Positions 46,702 through 59,400 of a stretch of 64,000 nucleotides of DNA are shown piece by piece. This DNA comes from Rhipidocladum racemiflorum (Eukaryota; Streptophyta; Magnoliopsida; Poales; Poaceae): positions 45,052,276 through 45,116,275 of the forward strand of contig CM070569.1 of assembly GCA_036346355.1 (NCBI GenBank), in the 5' to 3' direction. A program made the position numbers and the translations under genes. Position 1 is the stretch's first letter. Every line of letters starts with the position of its first letter. The notes under the pieces were generated by a model, which was given only the letters and a program-made list of their open reading frames with translations, did not search any database and was not told the origin of the DNA.

Positions 46702-48686
46702 TTTCTCTTCTACTGACGTAGTGCATGCTATTCGGGGAGATAAGTAGTTGCTCTGACATGAAAATGCGTGAATAGTTGGTGGACATCTCGAATTCTCGAT
46801 CCCCGTCCGACTCGGACTGAATTTAGGACAGAAGACTGGCTTCACATCTCGTCTAGGCCTTTTACTTTTTTATTCTCTTCCGTTGCTTGTTTGGGTTGAA
46901 CATATTCTTTTTCTTTGACGGATAGCTTGTCGGATCTTGCCAGGCCAGGAGTTGAAGAAGGAGCTGCTAGCACTTGAATCAGAGGAAGGAGCCTAGCTTC
47001 ATCGATCTAGGAATTTACTTCTTCCATGGCTAGCTAACATAGACGGGCTTGGAGCCGAAGCTCCGCACAATCAGGGCCTCAGGGAATCCACAATGTGGTA
47101 AGGTTGTCTCTAACAATCTATCTATCTTTAAAATCATTCCTTGAGTTATTTTTACCGTAACTTCCATCTCATATTACCTCACGATTGTAATGGTTTGCCT
47201 TGCAACATTTTTGTTTTGCATAAACGATGGCACACTTTTGATCTTCACCTTGGAGATGAAAGGAGGAAGATGATGAATTTTTTGTACTGTAATAGTCTCT
47301 CTCTCTCTCTCTCTTTTTTCTTTTTTTTTTTGCAAAAGTAGCCTGCGTGTATTTTTTTTTTGCAATTTTGCCCATGTGCAAGCGCGGATAACCCAGCAGG
47401 TGACGTCACTTGTTAAGGTAGTGTAGTGCGGAAGTGAGTGGGCAGTACGGTAGCTCAGGCGAGCGCGGAGGCTGGCGGGGCAACTCCAGAGATGCGCTCC
47501 CAGAGTGTGGAAAGATGGTACCGCACCTGGGGAGCTAGGCAACATGTCATGTCACTTTTTTCACATGCTGTCGAGCGCGTAGGGGCACGTGGAGCGCTGT
47601 CGGGGCACCTTCTGTGGTCAGCGTGCTTGGAAGCGTGTCCCGTACGGTCGCGTGTGTGTTGCAGATGTCCCGTCAGCATCTCATTGCTGCACCAGCCGCC
47701 TTGACTACGCCAGCCGAACTGCTGGGGCACGTTATCTAAGCTCCTCCGCGCACGGCTATCAAACGGGCCTCGCTCTCGTCTCGTCAGCAGCATCAGATAG
47801 ACGACGAGGAGAGGAAGGAGAGGTGTTGGGTGAGGAGGAGGAAGGCAAAGAGGAAGGAGAGGAGAGGGAAAAGAAAGGGAAAAAAAAGGGGAAAAAAAGA
47901 AATTTTGAATCCTAATTTTGAAGCCAATTATTTGGATTTCACCTAAAGTGGCAGCTTTGGCAAGTTTACATAAAGTGTTCACATTTCACGAAATGTTAGT
48001 TTGTATGTTGTATTTTGTGTAAAAATTTTATATTAGCATTTAATTAGTGTAATGCTTATTTAGACTGGGTTGTTAGTTTAATTGTATGCTGTTAGTGACA
48101 ATGAGGATGTTAGTAATGTAAATTAGCGGAACAATTATGTTGATAGTGTTATTTATGTTTAATGTACATGTGATATGCATGCTTTAGCTATTTATTGCAA
48201 TGTTGTTAACATTAGGTACATTGAAATTTTCGCAACATTAGTGAAGTGAAAAAATAGCACTGATATGTAAATAGTGTTGGGAATATGTTGAAAAATAATT
48301 ATTGTTACTATAATGATGGTAGTGAAATATTAGTATCATTAGTAGGAGACAAAATTGGTATATTGAAAAATTAGTAAAAGTGGTATAAAAAATGCATGCA
48401 TGATGTGCGTGTATTTAGCGAAATTAATGAGATGCACAAATATGCATGTGTTATGTAATGGGATTCCTTCACAAAGTCCCTTAAACATTAAAATATTAAC
48501 AATTGTATTAAGCACCATAACATTTCATAGTACGCATTGCGATAACTGTGGCCTACTTTTTCACAGTGATGTGAAAGCACAGTACCTCTTATTGTGCATT
48601 TGTGGTGACAACACACTTCCACTTGTTGTTTCTAACCGAGGTGACAATACGCTATCACCGGTTTTTCGCCACATGTGACATCACGC
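46702..48686. other. Intergenic, nothing recognised
   Basis: No gene seen. There is a short CT run at about 47292-47312 and a GC-rich patch at 47390-47930 that ends in purine-rich GGAGGAAGG/GAAAAAAAGGG sequence. From 47940 to 48660 it is AT-rich with no coding signal. Confidence 0.4.
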
Positions 48687-49107
48687 CAGGGCTACAAATC
48701 TCGTTTTCAAAAAAATTTTGGAGCTGCCCGAAATCTGAAATCTCGGCGAGATTTCGAAAATTCAAATCAAATCCGGACGGAATCTAAAATTCAAATTTGA
48801 AATCTGTTTTTTTTTTCTACCGGAAATCCGAGATTTCGGTCCGGTTTGAACCGACCAAAAAATGGTCAAAAAAATCTGAATTTTTTGTGGATGATCTGCA
48901 ATCATATCCGGTGAAAAAAAAGAGTAAAAATCCGGTAAAAAACACAAATCTCGGCCGAAAACGCCGAGATCTCGGCGAAATTTGAATATGCACTGTAGCG
49001 TTTTGAATTTTTTAATTTTTTTTAACCAACCGGTATTTTGAATCTGGAAGTCCAAATCCGAAATCTCGACCGAGGTTTCGGATTTCGGACCGAAATTTGG
49101 ATCCTTG
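48687..49107. mobile_element. hAT-like miniature element with GAGATCTCG words, copy A
   Basis: 421 bp. Termini CAGGGCTACAAAT and (inverted) CAAGGATCCAAAT are flanked by CATCACGC (48679-48686) and CACCACGC (49108-49115), an 8-bp duplication with one mismatch. The interior is made of variants of AAATCTCGGCGAGATTT and CCGAAATC. Similar in size and words to 55701-56126. Confidence 0.75.
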
Positions 49108-49674
49108 CACCACGCTGCCATATGCATTTCACATGGACATGACCACACCTTCCTAGTTCTACAATTTATGTGTGCCAAGTACGCCATTATCATCCTATAA
49201 ATACCCCATGCACCACAAACTAATTACTTCATATGCATCATGCTGGACAGAGCAATTGGCTCAAGGTGTGTGAGGGGAAGACGAGGGACAATCATGGTTT
49301 CGAGGGCACGACCTTTACCTTGAGGACACAAGTATCTACGATCCCTTTAGCCTCGATCCCCCAGTCCCGATCTTTCACTCAAAACACAAGATTCCTACAC
49401 TAGTAGAAATCCGCTGCGTGACTACGCACACCTCCTGGAGCATTGGCCAAAATGCAATCACAATCTCAATGTGATAGTCCAAGTTTACGACGATCATTTG
49501 AACCCTGGACATCTTTTTTCGATACCCTTTATTCATGATAACTATTTCATTTCTTACCTATGATTCCATGCATGTATTGTTATATCGCTCGATAACACCT
49601 TATTTTCCTTACAAACCGTTAATTGCAAATTCATTGAATGCGTGGATCCACCGTGTCGCATACCTACTCAAGTT

Positions 49675-49860
49675 TACATCCACATAGTGTTAGCACGCCT
49701 TGACGAAATGCAAGAGGAGCTCCACATGGAGAAGAACAATAACGAAGAGCTTCAAAGGCAGAAAGACGAGCTCTAGAGGCAGAACGACAATCTCTAGAGG
49801 CAAAGTATCAGGGAGAGGAACAATGAGAGGTCATCCACATCAGCAGCGAGTACTACACTT
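49675..49860 (+). pseudogene. Degenerate coiled-coil open frame, unknown
   Basis: The plus frame reads VLARLDEMQEELHMEKNNN, EELQRQKDEL, then two in-frame stops within a repeated (R)QxDxL phrase, then RERNNERSS. Such Glu/Gln-rich coiled coils occur in transposon-encoded proteins, but no family can be named. A TATAAATA at about 49196-49203 lies 0.5 kb upstream. Probably a remnant. Confidence 0.3.
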
Positions 49861-50946
49861 ACTGCTACTATGCTAATCCGAGCTGTAGTTGCGCTTGCCA
49901 CTACCGTGACAACCAACCGCATCCACACCGCCCTGACGATCAACACTCTATATGGGTGCCATACAGTTACACATTTAAGCCTTAAGGGTGTGCTAAGAAC
50001 GCGGATTCTATCACACCCACCATCACTTCTTTCCAACAGTGTTTTCAATTCCAAAAGGCACATATGTATCTTAGTTGTAGTTTTTGTTTATGGTTCATCC
50101 GTGTCGCCGTTTGTACCGAATCGAACTATATATATGCGCTATGTACTCCACATAAGTGATTGCCACCTGTTCATATTTCACATTGCATGTTAACTTCTTC
50201 AGCTAACATTATTATTTTCCTCCCAATCCACGTCGAATAAATTTGAAAAATCATATTTAAAAAAATTATGCTGTAGGACTTTGCTTGCTACCGTTGCAAA
50301 GTAGAGTAGCAAATGTTGTTGCTCTGCCCTACTACATGGCAGGGCCTATCACTCTGCCATGGCGCGGAAGGGTCGCTCCTCCCGCAGCCGCCGCATGCTC
50401 CCGCGGTCCGGCCTCCTGCCCTAACGTAGAATGTGACATGCGTCTCTTGTCGGCTCTTACATGCTCATGCAGAAGTCTAAATTTACGATTGATCTTTTCA
50501 CAGTGGAGCCGTATTTGAAAAAAAAAAGCTACAGAGCTATAGTAGTGAACAGTTAAAGATATGAGCCCGACAAGTACTGGTACTGTGGTACACGTGTCCT
50601 CGATCACGTAGATCGAGAATCTGTAGACGAGCGAACCGGCCGGGCCCGACGTGGCAGAGACGAGAGAACACAGCAATGGCCGCTGGCTGCGCGCCAAGTC
50701 AACCCCCGCGATGCTCCGAACCGGCGCGACGTGTTCTCCTCTGCCTCTTATCGCCTTCGTATTTTTTTTAGCACCGTCCGCGCGGGCATCCTCGTGATTT
50801 CGTGCCGAAAGCTGGCACTGACCAGAATGCCCCCCGCTTCACTGCCTATCTATCTCTGCCACGGTTCCAGGCCTTGGAGAGAAGAGTGCATGCAGGTGGA
50901 TAGTCCGTACTCTCTAACGGGTCACAACCCGGTATAAACTTCCATT
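49861..50946. other. Intergenic, nothing recognised
   Basis: No gene or bounded element seen. A short GC-rich patch lies at 50330-50420. Confidence 0.4.
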
Positions 50947-51649
50947 TAGGGGTGAAAATGGTACGGGTTAATCCCGACCGATCCGGTACCGAATCCGTTA
51001 AAAACCGTATCCGGGAAAAAAAAATCCGTATCCGGCCGGATTCGGATCTGATGACCGGATACTTGCTACCGGATCTAACGGATCTGATAGACGAGATATC
51101 CGATCGAATAGTGCGGTATATGGTAACAGGATATTATCCGACCAGATATCCGAATCAACAAAACAAGTACTCGTACTCAAGTCAAGACTCAAGAGTCAAG
51201 GGCTTCCCATTCGATTCCCGCAAGCCTCATTCTTTGCCTCCCCATTCGATTCCCCAACCCAAAACTAACCCTAGTGCTTGAGCCTCCGCCAGCCGCCACG
51301 CCACATGAATTCGGTGTGTTGGCTTTGTGGGCGGGATTTAGTTGTTCAAGTTATGTATGAATTTGATACCTTGTTATACTTGTGTTGTGTGAGTTGTCAA
51401 ATTTATGTAATATATATGAATTTATTGCTTGTCAAATGTTTCAATAAGTATGTATCCGTTTGTATTATCCGTTTCCGAACCGAATCCGGTATGTATCCGC
51501 TCCAACATTACCATATCCGAAACTCCGAAATATCCATATTCGTATCCGTATTCGGTCTTACCGTATCCGATTCCGAACCCGGAAAAAAAATATGGGTTAG
51601 GATACGGGAACAGCAATATCCGACCGTATCCGATCCGTTTTCACCCCTA
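50947..51649. mobile_element. Non-autonomous hAT element, 703 bp
   Basis: Termini TAGGGGTGAAAATGG and CCGTTTTCACCCCTA are flanked by perfect 8-bp duplications CTTCCATT (50939-50946 and 51650-51657). Both ends are dense in ATCCGT/CGGATA words. The centre (about 51160-51450) is unrelated filler without a transposase. Confidence 0.95.
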
Positions 51650-51657
51650 CTTCCATT

Positions 51658-53360
51658 CAGTTCCTTCTTGAAATGGTTCATGCCGAAGGATCTTTCTTAT
51701 CTCTCATCTTATGATCGATAGTTGAACTAAAATCTGAAAATTACTACGCAATAAAACACAGGGATAAAATAGTTATTAAACCTGAAAATGATAAAAACAT
51801 TTTGTTGATAGTCCGGGTCATTGGAAATTAGCCCATTTACAAGGCTTATTTCCGTTGAAAATTCCAAAGCATGCATACTTTAGTCCGGTGTACAAAACAG
51901 TCCACTGGTCATAAAGATTGTCTAAGACTGATCGAGCTCGTGAGCTGGTCTTACAGGACCATGGATTGGTCAGGGTAAGTCACAACTAGACCAGTAACTG
52001 GTTGTAATTAATTAAACTAATCGTAAGGCGTTATGAGCTGGTCGTGAGTGACTGGTCGTCTGGTCGTGAATGACTACCACTAGGTCGTGATTGTGATTCA
52101 TTGGTTGTGAATAACTATCATCTTCCCGTTTTGCTAATCGTGAATTTCTCTATCCTTTTGTTCGAACCGGTAAGGAGCTGTTGTAAATACTATTATTTGG
52201 TTTGAATTAACGATTACAAATAACCTAATTGGTGTTAATGGAATCAGTTAGTAGAGAGCAATTGCCGTGCATCTTTTGAAAAGACTTGGAGACGTCTAGG
52301 TTCCATAGCACACAAATTTCTCCATTCATTTTCCGTAGCTTCTTTCTCCTCTAGCGAGCTGTACATGTTGGAGTGTTGAGCCATCGAACTTCGCCGATCT
52401 TTCTTCTCGGTGCGTACTGGGAAAAAAGGAGAGCAGGATTTGCAGACCATCGTTACAGAGAACACTTGTGTAAGATGGCAATAAGTTTTTTTGGACAACG
52501 CAATTCTACGCGACCGCTCGCTTCACTGCTTCATCTACGTTCTACACTGCATCAAGCATGGGGTGCTTCCTGTTCTTCATCAAACTCAACCGTAAGTGGT
52601 TCACGTGACCGATTGACTCTGTTATATGATGTTATTGAGCATAGTTCAAAGTGCAATGTGTTGCCTGCTATTATTATTTATTTATGCATGACTGCTTATT
52701 TGCAATGGGGTGGGTCACTATGGACTCGGTACCATGGAGATGTGTTCTAGCAAAAGACAACAACTCCGTTGAGTGTACTCGGCTAGCCTCGTCCCGTAAT
52801 TGTATTTGTGTATGTAGCCGTTTATTTCAGGAGCTTTTCTGCTAACGTAAACCGCCTGATCTTGGTCCAGTATACCTGTCTTGTGGTCATATTTTTTAGC
52901 TGTCGTGGTTGGCTGTTGGTTGGAGTGTTTTTTCCTTGTCTGTGTGTGTGTTTATTTGTTTATTTTTTGGTTTGCGGGTGATTTGAGGTTACTGTGTTGT
53001 TCAACCTTTAATTTACGGTTGCTATTATGACTCTCTCTCTTTTATCTAGTAAATGAAATGATGTGCAAAATTTTTGTGCGTTTTGAAAGGAAAGAAGGTA
53101 AAAACCAAGGGGGAAAATAAATTCTACCGTAGCATGAGCAGTATATCTTCGACTACTTGGAGTTTTATTCCGATCCTACTGGTTCGTTGAGTGGTTGTGT
53201 GCAATTGGAGTTTACCCGCCACCCGTTAACGAAGGTCTTGGCCTTTCTTGTCATTTCGTGCCAACGCATCCTTTGAAATACCCAAAATATCACCTCTCCT
53301 CCCCCGGGAAGACGAGAAAGCCGGCCGACAACCAGAGCACACGGCGACACATTTTGGTAC
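51658..53360. other. Upstream region of the MYB gene
   Basis: No gene or bounded transposon seen. A phrase of the form GACTGGTCGT recurs several times at 51900-52090. The last few hundred bases should hold the MYB promoter, but no clear TATA box stands out. Confidence 0.4.
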
Positions 53361-53365
53361 GCACA

Positions 53366-53402
53366 ATCGAACGCACGAACGAACGCACGAACGAACGCAC
53401 AA
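53366..53402 (+). repeat. AACGCACG tandem repeat in the MYB 5' leader
   Basis: A run of AACGCACG and AACG units ending about 20 bases before the MYB start codon. It lies in what is probably the 5' untranslated leader. Confidence 0.6.
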
Positions 53403-53422
53403 CGCGCGCGCCGACGGCCGAG

Positions 53423-56400
53423 ATGACGAGGCGGTGCTCGCACTGCAGCAATAACGGCCACAACGCGCGCACCTGCCCCGGCCGCGCCGGCGGCGGCGGA
53501 GGTGTGAGGCTGTTCGGCGTCCGGCTTACGCTGCCGCCGGAGGCGGTGATGAAGAAGAGCGCGAGCATGAGCTGCATCGCGTCGTCGCTCGGGGGCGGGT
53601 CCTGGGGCTCGTCGCCGGCGGGGGGAGGAGGAAGTGGAGGCAGGGGAGGGGGAGAGGGCGGGGCGGGGTACGTGTCCGACGACCCCACGCACGCCTCCTG
53701 CTCGACGAATGGCCGCGCCGACCGCAAGAAAGGTAAGGTTTTTTTTCTTTGTATCAGTCGCTTCATTTGCTTTGCTTGTATCTTGCTGATGCTGCTCGAT
53801 AAAATGCGGCGCTGAGCGGTAGAAATTTTCCTTTCTTGATTACTCTTCTCCTTGGTGAATTGCCTCCACCAGCGAGCGAGAAAAGTGGCGTTTTTCCTGT
53901 CATTTGCACTCCTTTCTATATATTTGTTTCTTATGGTTAACTCATTGCTTTTTATACAAGGATTCAAATCCCGATGAAATTTTCAAATTTTGATCTTGGA
54001 TTTTGGATCTCGCGAGATTTTAAGGTCCTGTTTGGTACAGCTTTAGATTTAAGAAGAAACAGAAACGGTTACAGATTCTTGATAGAAACGTTTCAAGTAG
54101 AATCAAAATCGCTGTCTGAAAACCGTTTGGCTAGTTGTTTGGATTCTGTGAATTAGGGTGAAACAGGGTTAAGGGCGATTCAGCCCCAGCGTGAAAAAAG
54201 AAGAAACGTTCCAAGCTTTAACCCGTTTGGTTTGGTTTCTTTCAGATTCTAATAGAAACGATTCGATTCCAAGTTGCCAAACGGGGCATAAATCTCGATT
54301 GGATAATTTTTTTTAAAATAATCAAATACTACAATAACCATCCAAATCTCAGTGATTTTGATCGAAATCTCGATTATTTTAACCAATTTTTTTATTTTTG
54401 TGGGCAAATTTGATTGGATTTAGGGTCAAGACCATTTATAAAATTTTTAACATTTTTTAACGTGTTTTTAACCATTTTTCGGTGGGTTTAATTGGATCGA
54501 AATCTCGATTTTTTTTTAAAACTAGATTTAAAAGTTAGTTTTTAAATTTTGTCTAAATTTTATTTGAAATTTTGAGATCTCATTGAGATTTCGGATTTCG
54601 ACTACTTCCAAAATATATACCAAAACAAAATTTAAAACTTTGGTTCCATGTCCCTACCGCTTCATGGAGCACACGGTACGAATAAATTTTAAATTTCTTT
54701 TGCTGTCGGGAGAAGAAAAGATACATTATTTTTTTGCCACTCCCAATTTTTTTTTTAATAAAAAAATGATCAATAGCTTCAAATGCCCTACTTTTCTCTT
54801 CAAGTATCGCATTTTGGGTACGAGTAAAACAGATTTTGTGGGTGAACCACATAATGTACTCTTCTTTTTAATTTCTCGGGATATGTGGTATGTCTAATTT
54901 CATTTCTATTATCCCCTGATGTTTCCTTATTCGTATGCAACCAAAATGGCCATAATAAAGATAAATAATTTCAAAACTAAAAAAAAGAAGTATCATTTTG
55001 ATATCAAAGTCAAAGGGTTCTAACGGATCCATTCAAGAAACTAACAAGCGCCTCGCAAGATTTTTTTTTAATAAAGAAACCGTCTTCTAATGGATATCAA
55101 TATTTTGGATGACATGCTTTAAGAATCACGCTTTTATTTTATTTGCTAGAATCAAGGTATTGCCGCTATCATTGTTGAGGATGCATTCTTTAGGAACCGT
55201 CCAGAATGGCCGACACAAATCAACTTAGCTAAATATCTTTTCCCACCTGATTAAGTTGCATGCACATGTGCATCACCAGACCTGCATAAATCACATTACC
55301 AAGGAGCCCGGCCACAAGTGCCCCCCTCGTGTCTCTTTACCTTTAATCTAATCAACTGATCCTAAAAGAATCTAGCCATATTAATTTCCATTTTTTTACC
55401 AGTCCTAGGTGTGCACCATATACTTATTTTATGTATTTTTTGTTGGTAGTGATATGCTATTTTATTGGTACGATTGTAGAAGAGAGTTTATTATTGTCAC
55501 TTGGCTTCAAAGTGATTGTACGCGGCAAGTGCCTAGCTAGTAGTATGCTTATAGATTAAGGTAGAGTCTGTTTGATATCTCCTTTTTATTTGATACTGTA
55601 TTTTGTGTTAATCAGCTGCGCTAATGGTTATGAAATGAAGTAAATTATCTTGCTACACAAATTAAAACCAGAAAGGGAGGCAATTTCAATGGGGTTCCCT
55701 TGGGGTTCAAATTTCGTTTTAGGTTTTATCTCGGTACCCTCCAATTCAAAATTTCGGCGAGATCTCACTATTTCGAATGAAATCCAAACAAAATTTAAAA
55801 AGCAAAATTCAAAATCCGATTCTTTTTTGACCGAGATTTTCGAGATCTCGCGAGATTTTCCGAGATCTCGGTGATTTTTAACTGATCGAAAATTGATCCA
55901 AAAATCGTCATTTTTTTTGAAATTTTGCTTCGACATGGAAAACGACGTGAAGAATTCAATCCGCTCAAATTTCGGTCAAATCCGGTCAAATATACCGAGA
56001 TCTCGTCGAGATTTTAGGCTACTGTAGTATTTTGAATTTTTTTTTGTGGTTTTCTTAATTTCATCGGAATTATGAAACTCAAAGGGGTCCGAGATCTGAG
56101 ATTTCGCGAAATGATTTCATTCCTTGGGTTCCTTTGTACATGCAACATCTTGATTAAATAAAAATGCTTATCACTTACATGACAACATAATGTGATTTTG
56201 CTGTAAAACTTAAAGCCCAGTTCGTTTTAGTTTTTGGATTATGGGAGAAGATGTTTCTGATTATGGGAGAATCAGGCCGAGTCGGCTGTGACTTCTAGGT
56301 TCTAGACCAAGCCGGTGAGAATCAGCAAGAATCAGTGAAAATCAGGTTCTAGCCGGATTCTGATTCTACGTAGAGGGCAGCTTCTGATTATCAGAAAAGC

Positions 56401-59400
56401 TATCTAAAATCCTCCCGTTCGGTAAATAATTTGCTTTTCTTAAACAGAAGCTGTGCTGAAGCTGAAACGAATAGGGTCTTAATGGTGATGACTTTGCTAA
56501 TTGAATGATTTATCATGTTTGCTGTACCATTATATTTTCATGGATATTATATTTGGAAGGCCCCGAACCTTGGGCGTCCAATACAAGTGATCTGCCTGTA
56601 CTCGTTAGCCTAAATGTATGGTTGCCATGGTGGTACCTTGTCGAGATCTAAATATGCAAATTCGAATTCTCTGTATATACTATACTAGTTTAGAATCATA
56701 CTAGTGCATACAGTGACAATATAGTGTCAAAATCATACACATCGAAAACATAATAAATAGTTATATTTATTAATTAAAAGATAGTTAAATGACCTTAAGG
56801 CCAACTTTACACTTCTTAGTTCTCATAGGGCTTAAATCTAAGAAAACAATAGCGGAACGAAAAAACTTTGGCGGATAACCGTGTGGCATATGATAAGGTT
56901 CGACTCTTAGCAACTTGCTTCCTCGTGAAACTCCCTCCAAAGCAAGTGTAGGCAAGAGTGAGTACATAAAACACTCAATAAATTGTGCAAAAAAATAAAT
57001 AAAATGCAAATCTATTATAACTATATGCAAGGTTTATTCTAAAGAATGACTGATATAACTATTTTGCAATAAAGCAATATTTTCAATTGAATATATTAAA
57101 TAGATTAAAATAACTATAAAGCAAATAACAGTAAAAATAATTTTCTCAAATATTTCTCAAGATAAACTGGCATATAGTCTAAACCAAATTCCATTACTTC
57201 TATTAGCACACAGTCTTCCTTACCAACTTTAGTTTTTATAAAATAATCCTTGTGTGAAATTCCCAAGCACCGTTGACACGATTATTCAAATAGATTGTAC
57301 ACTCCACAGAGTATACACTTTACCCACAAAATATGATCAATCCTATAATATTGGCCTTTACACGTAACCATCGACGTGTGACTAAGAAGATCGTAGCAAA
57401 ACTTTTCAAAAACTCTATCTGAATATAGACACTTCCGATAAACCTGGTCTGACTATCCCTCCCTCACACAGAGTAAAACAATGAAAGGGACTCATCGTTG
57501 AACTAGAAACAATAACTGATCAAGATGTAGAGCCACTGCATCACACACATTCCCCAACCGCACACACATCTTGGTTATCCTCCTGAAATATCATATGTCA
57601 AAGACTCGGTAATTTACTGAGGTAGGTCTGCCCCACAACAAACATATGGTTGTATGATTTAGCCCAGTTTAATGGCTTATAAGGTTAAGTCCTTAAATGA
57701 TTGAGATAAACTTTCAGTTATTCTCAGTTACCAATATCAAATGATTCACATAGAATCTTCAACCCAATGTCACACAGCTTCTTACCACTTGCCTCAATCT
57801 AAATCATTTATCACCACAATTGATTATCGTGCAACACATGACATCAACAACTCAAATTATCGTGTGACAACACATAACACCTTTTTCAAAAGATGTTTCA
57901 TAAATCATTAATCAAGTTCAAACTTGCACTTTAAAAAGATATCAATTATTCGTGTCATGGCTAAGCAAAATAAGCATGATCTAACCAACCCACATTGGTA
58001 TTATATTATCAACCAGCTAATAATTATACATCCCAGGGTGACAAATAAACATGGCATAGCAAATAATAAGATATGTATAATTCGCTAATTCCCAAATAAT
58101 CTGAAAACATGTATAGCTTGAAATAACATGCAGTAGATTAAAACAAAATATCATTTGTAAAATTGGGTTCAACATGATCAAAGTATAATTTGTCTTGAAA
58201 CAACTCCTGATCTTGGTTTTGGATCAACTCTTCACTATCAAACGCTCCTAGCACTTCAATGTCTAAGCGAAACAAACAGTGAAAACCAAAATAAATACAA
58301 AACAAATCCCCAAAATCAAATGAAATACGCGAGTGTAGAGCTTGAATTTAGATGAATACTCGCTTGAATTTAGATGAATATAAAAACTTGAACGGGCTCA
58401 ATCGGAGTTCGTATGCAGGAGAACAGACTCTCGAAAGATTCACCAAAAAATTAAATATTGGAAAAGGAGAGAAAAGAGAATATTCATGGAATATTTCCTC
58501 CCGAGAGACTGACAAGCGGACCCGAGCTAATTTTCTATTTTATTTTTTTTGGACTTTCCAAAAAAACAAAGACTAACATGTGGGCCATTGGTCCATAGAC
58601 CAAGTCCTGATTGCTAGGCTTGGTCCACAGTGGACCTGGCTCACGAGTTTGACTCGTTGACACACATCATAGACTTGGCCCATGGTGGACTAAGTCCACA
58701 GATCTAAACGCTTGCGTGGCACTGACCTGGCGCCACGCGAAACGCCACGTTAGCAACGACGCACAAAGCTTGATCGTCATCGGTGGTGAGCTGCGGCGAC
58801 TCCGGGTCGTACCACTAGAGGGATCTCAACGCGGTGAACCTTTTGTCGCGAGCAATGACAACTGGCGGCGACCAAAGAAACGACGGCGACGCGGGCTCTA
58901 CGGTGATGGCGAGCTATTGGCACCCTCCTGACGAAAAAAGTGTGCACAAGCTAGAATGCGAGACGGCGAATCCAACAGCGCAAACCAAGAGCACAAATGC
59001 TCACTGCCGATGAAGAAATCTGGTTAAGACGTCCACAGTGGCGCGCTCGGAAAAACTCCAAATCCGGCGAAAAGATAGCTCCTCGTGGCTTCTAGGGTTA
59101 GGGCTTCGATTGAGTGGCTCAAGACGGTCTTGATGCTCCCCTTAAATACGTCTGGATGTCCATGTAGCACAAGAAATGAGAATAGAGTCCGCGGCGGCCA
59201 TGACGTGAACTTGGAATTCGGCCCATACACGGGGAAGACGACCATGACAGGTGGGTCCCACATGTCAGTGGCTCACGTGGGCGTGGGCTGGCACATGGGT
59301 TGGGCTATCAAGCGCGGGCGGTTGGGCTATCAAGCGTAGGCAGTTGGGCTAGGCTACGATGCATTGAACCAGATGGGTTGGGTTTTGGCCCACAAACTAT

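Noticed and set aside
53195..53422. In-frame upstream ATG that would extend the MYB protein by 76 residues
   Set aside because: The extension contains the AACG tandem repeat and no conserved motif, and family members begin MTRRCSHC at the zinc knuckle.
58716..58931. Small GC-rich open frame within the solo LTR
   Set aside because: It lies inside the LTR near its promoter region and matches nothing.
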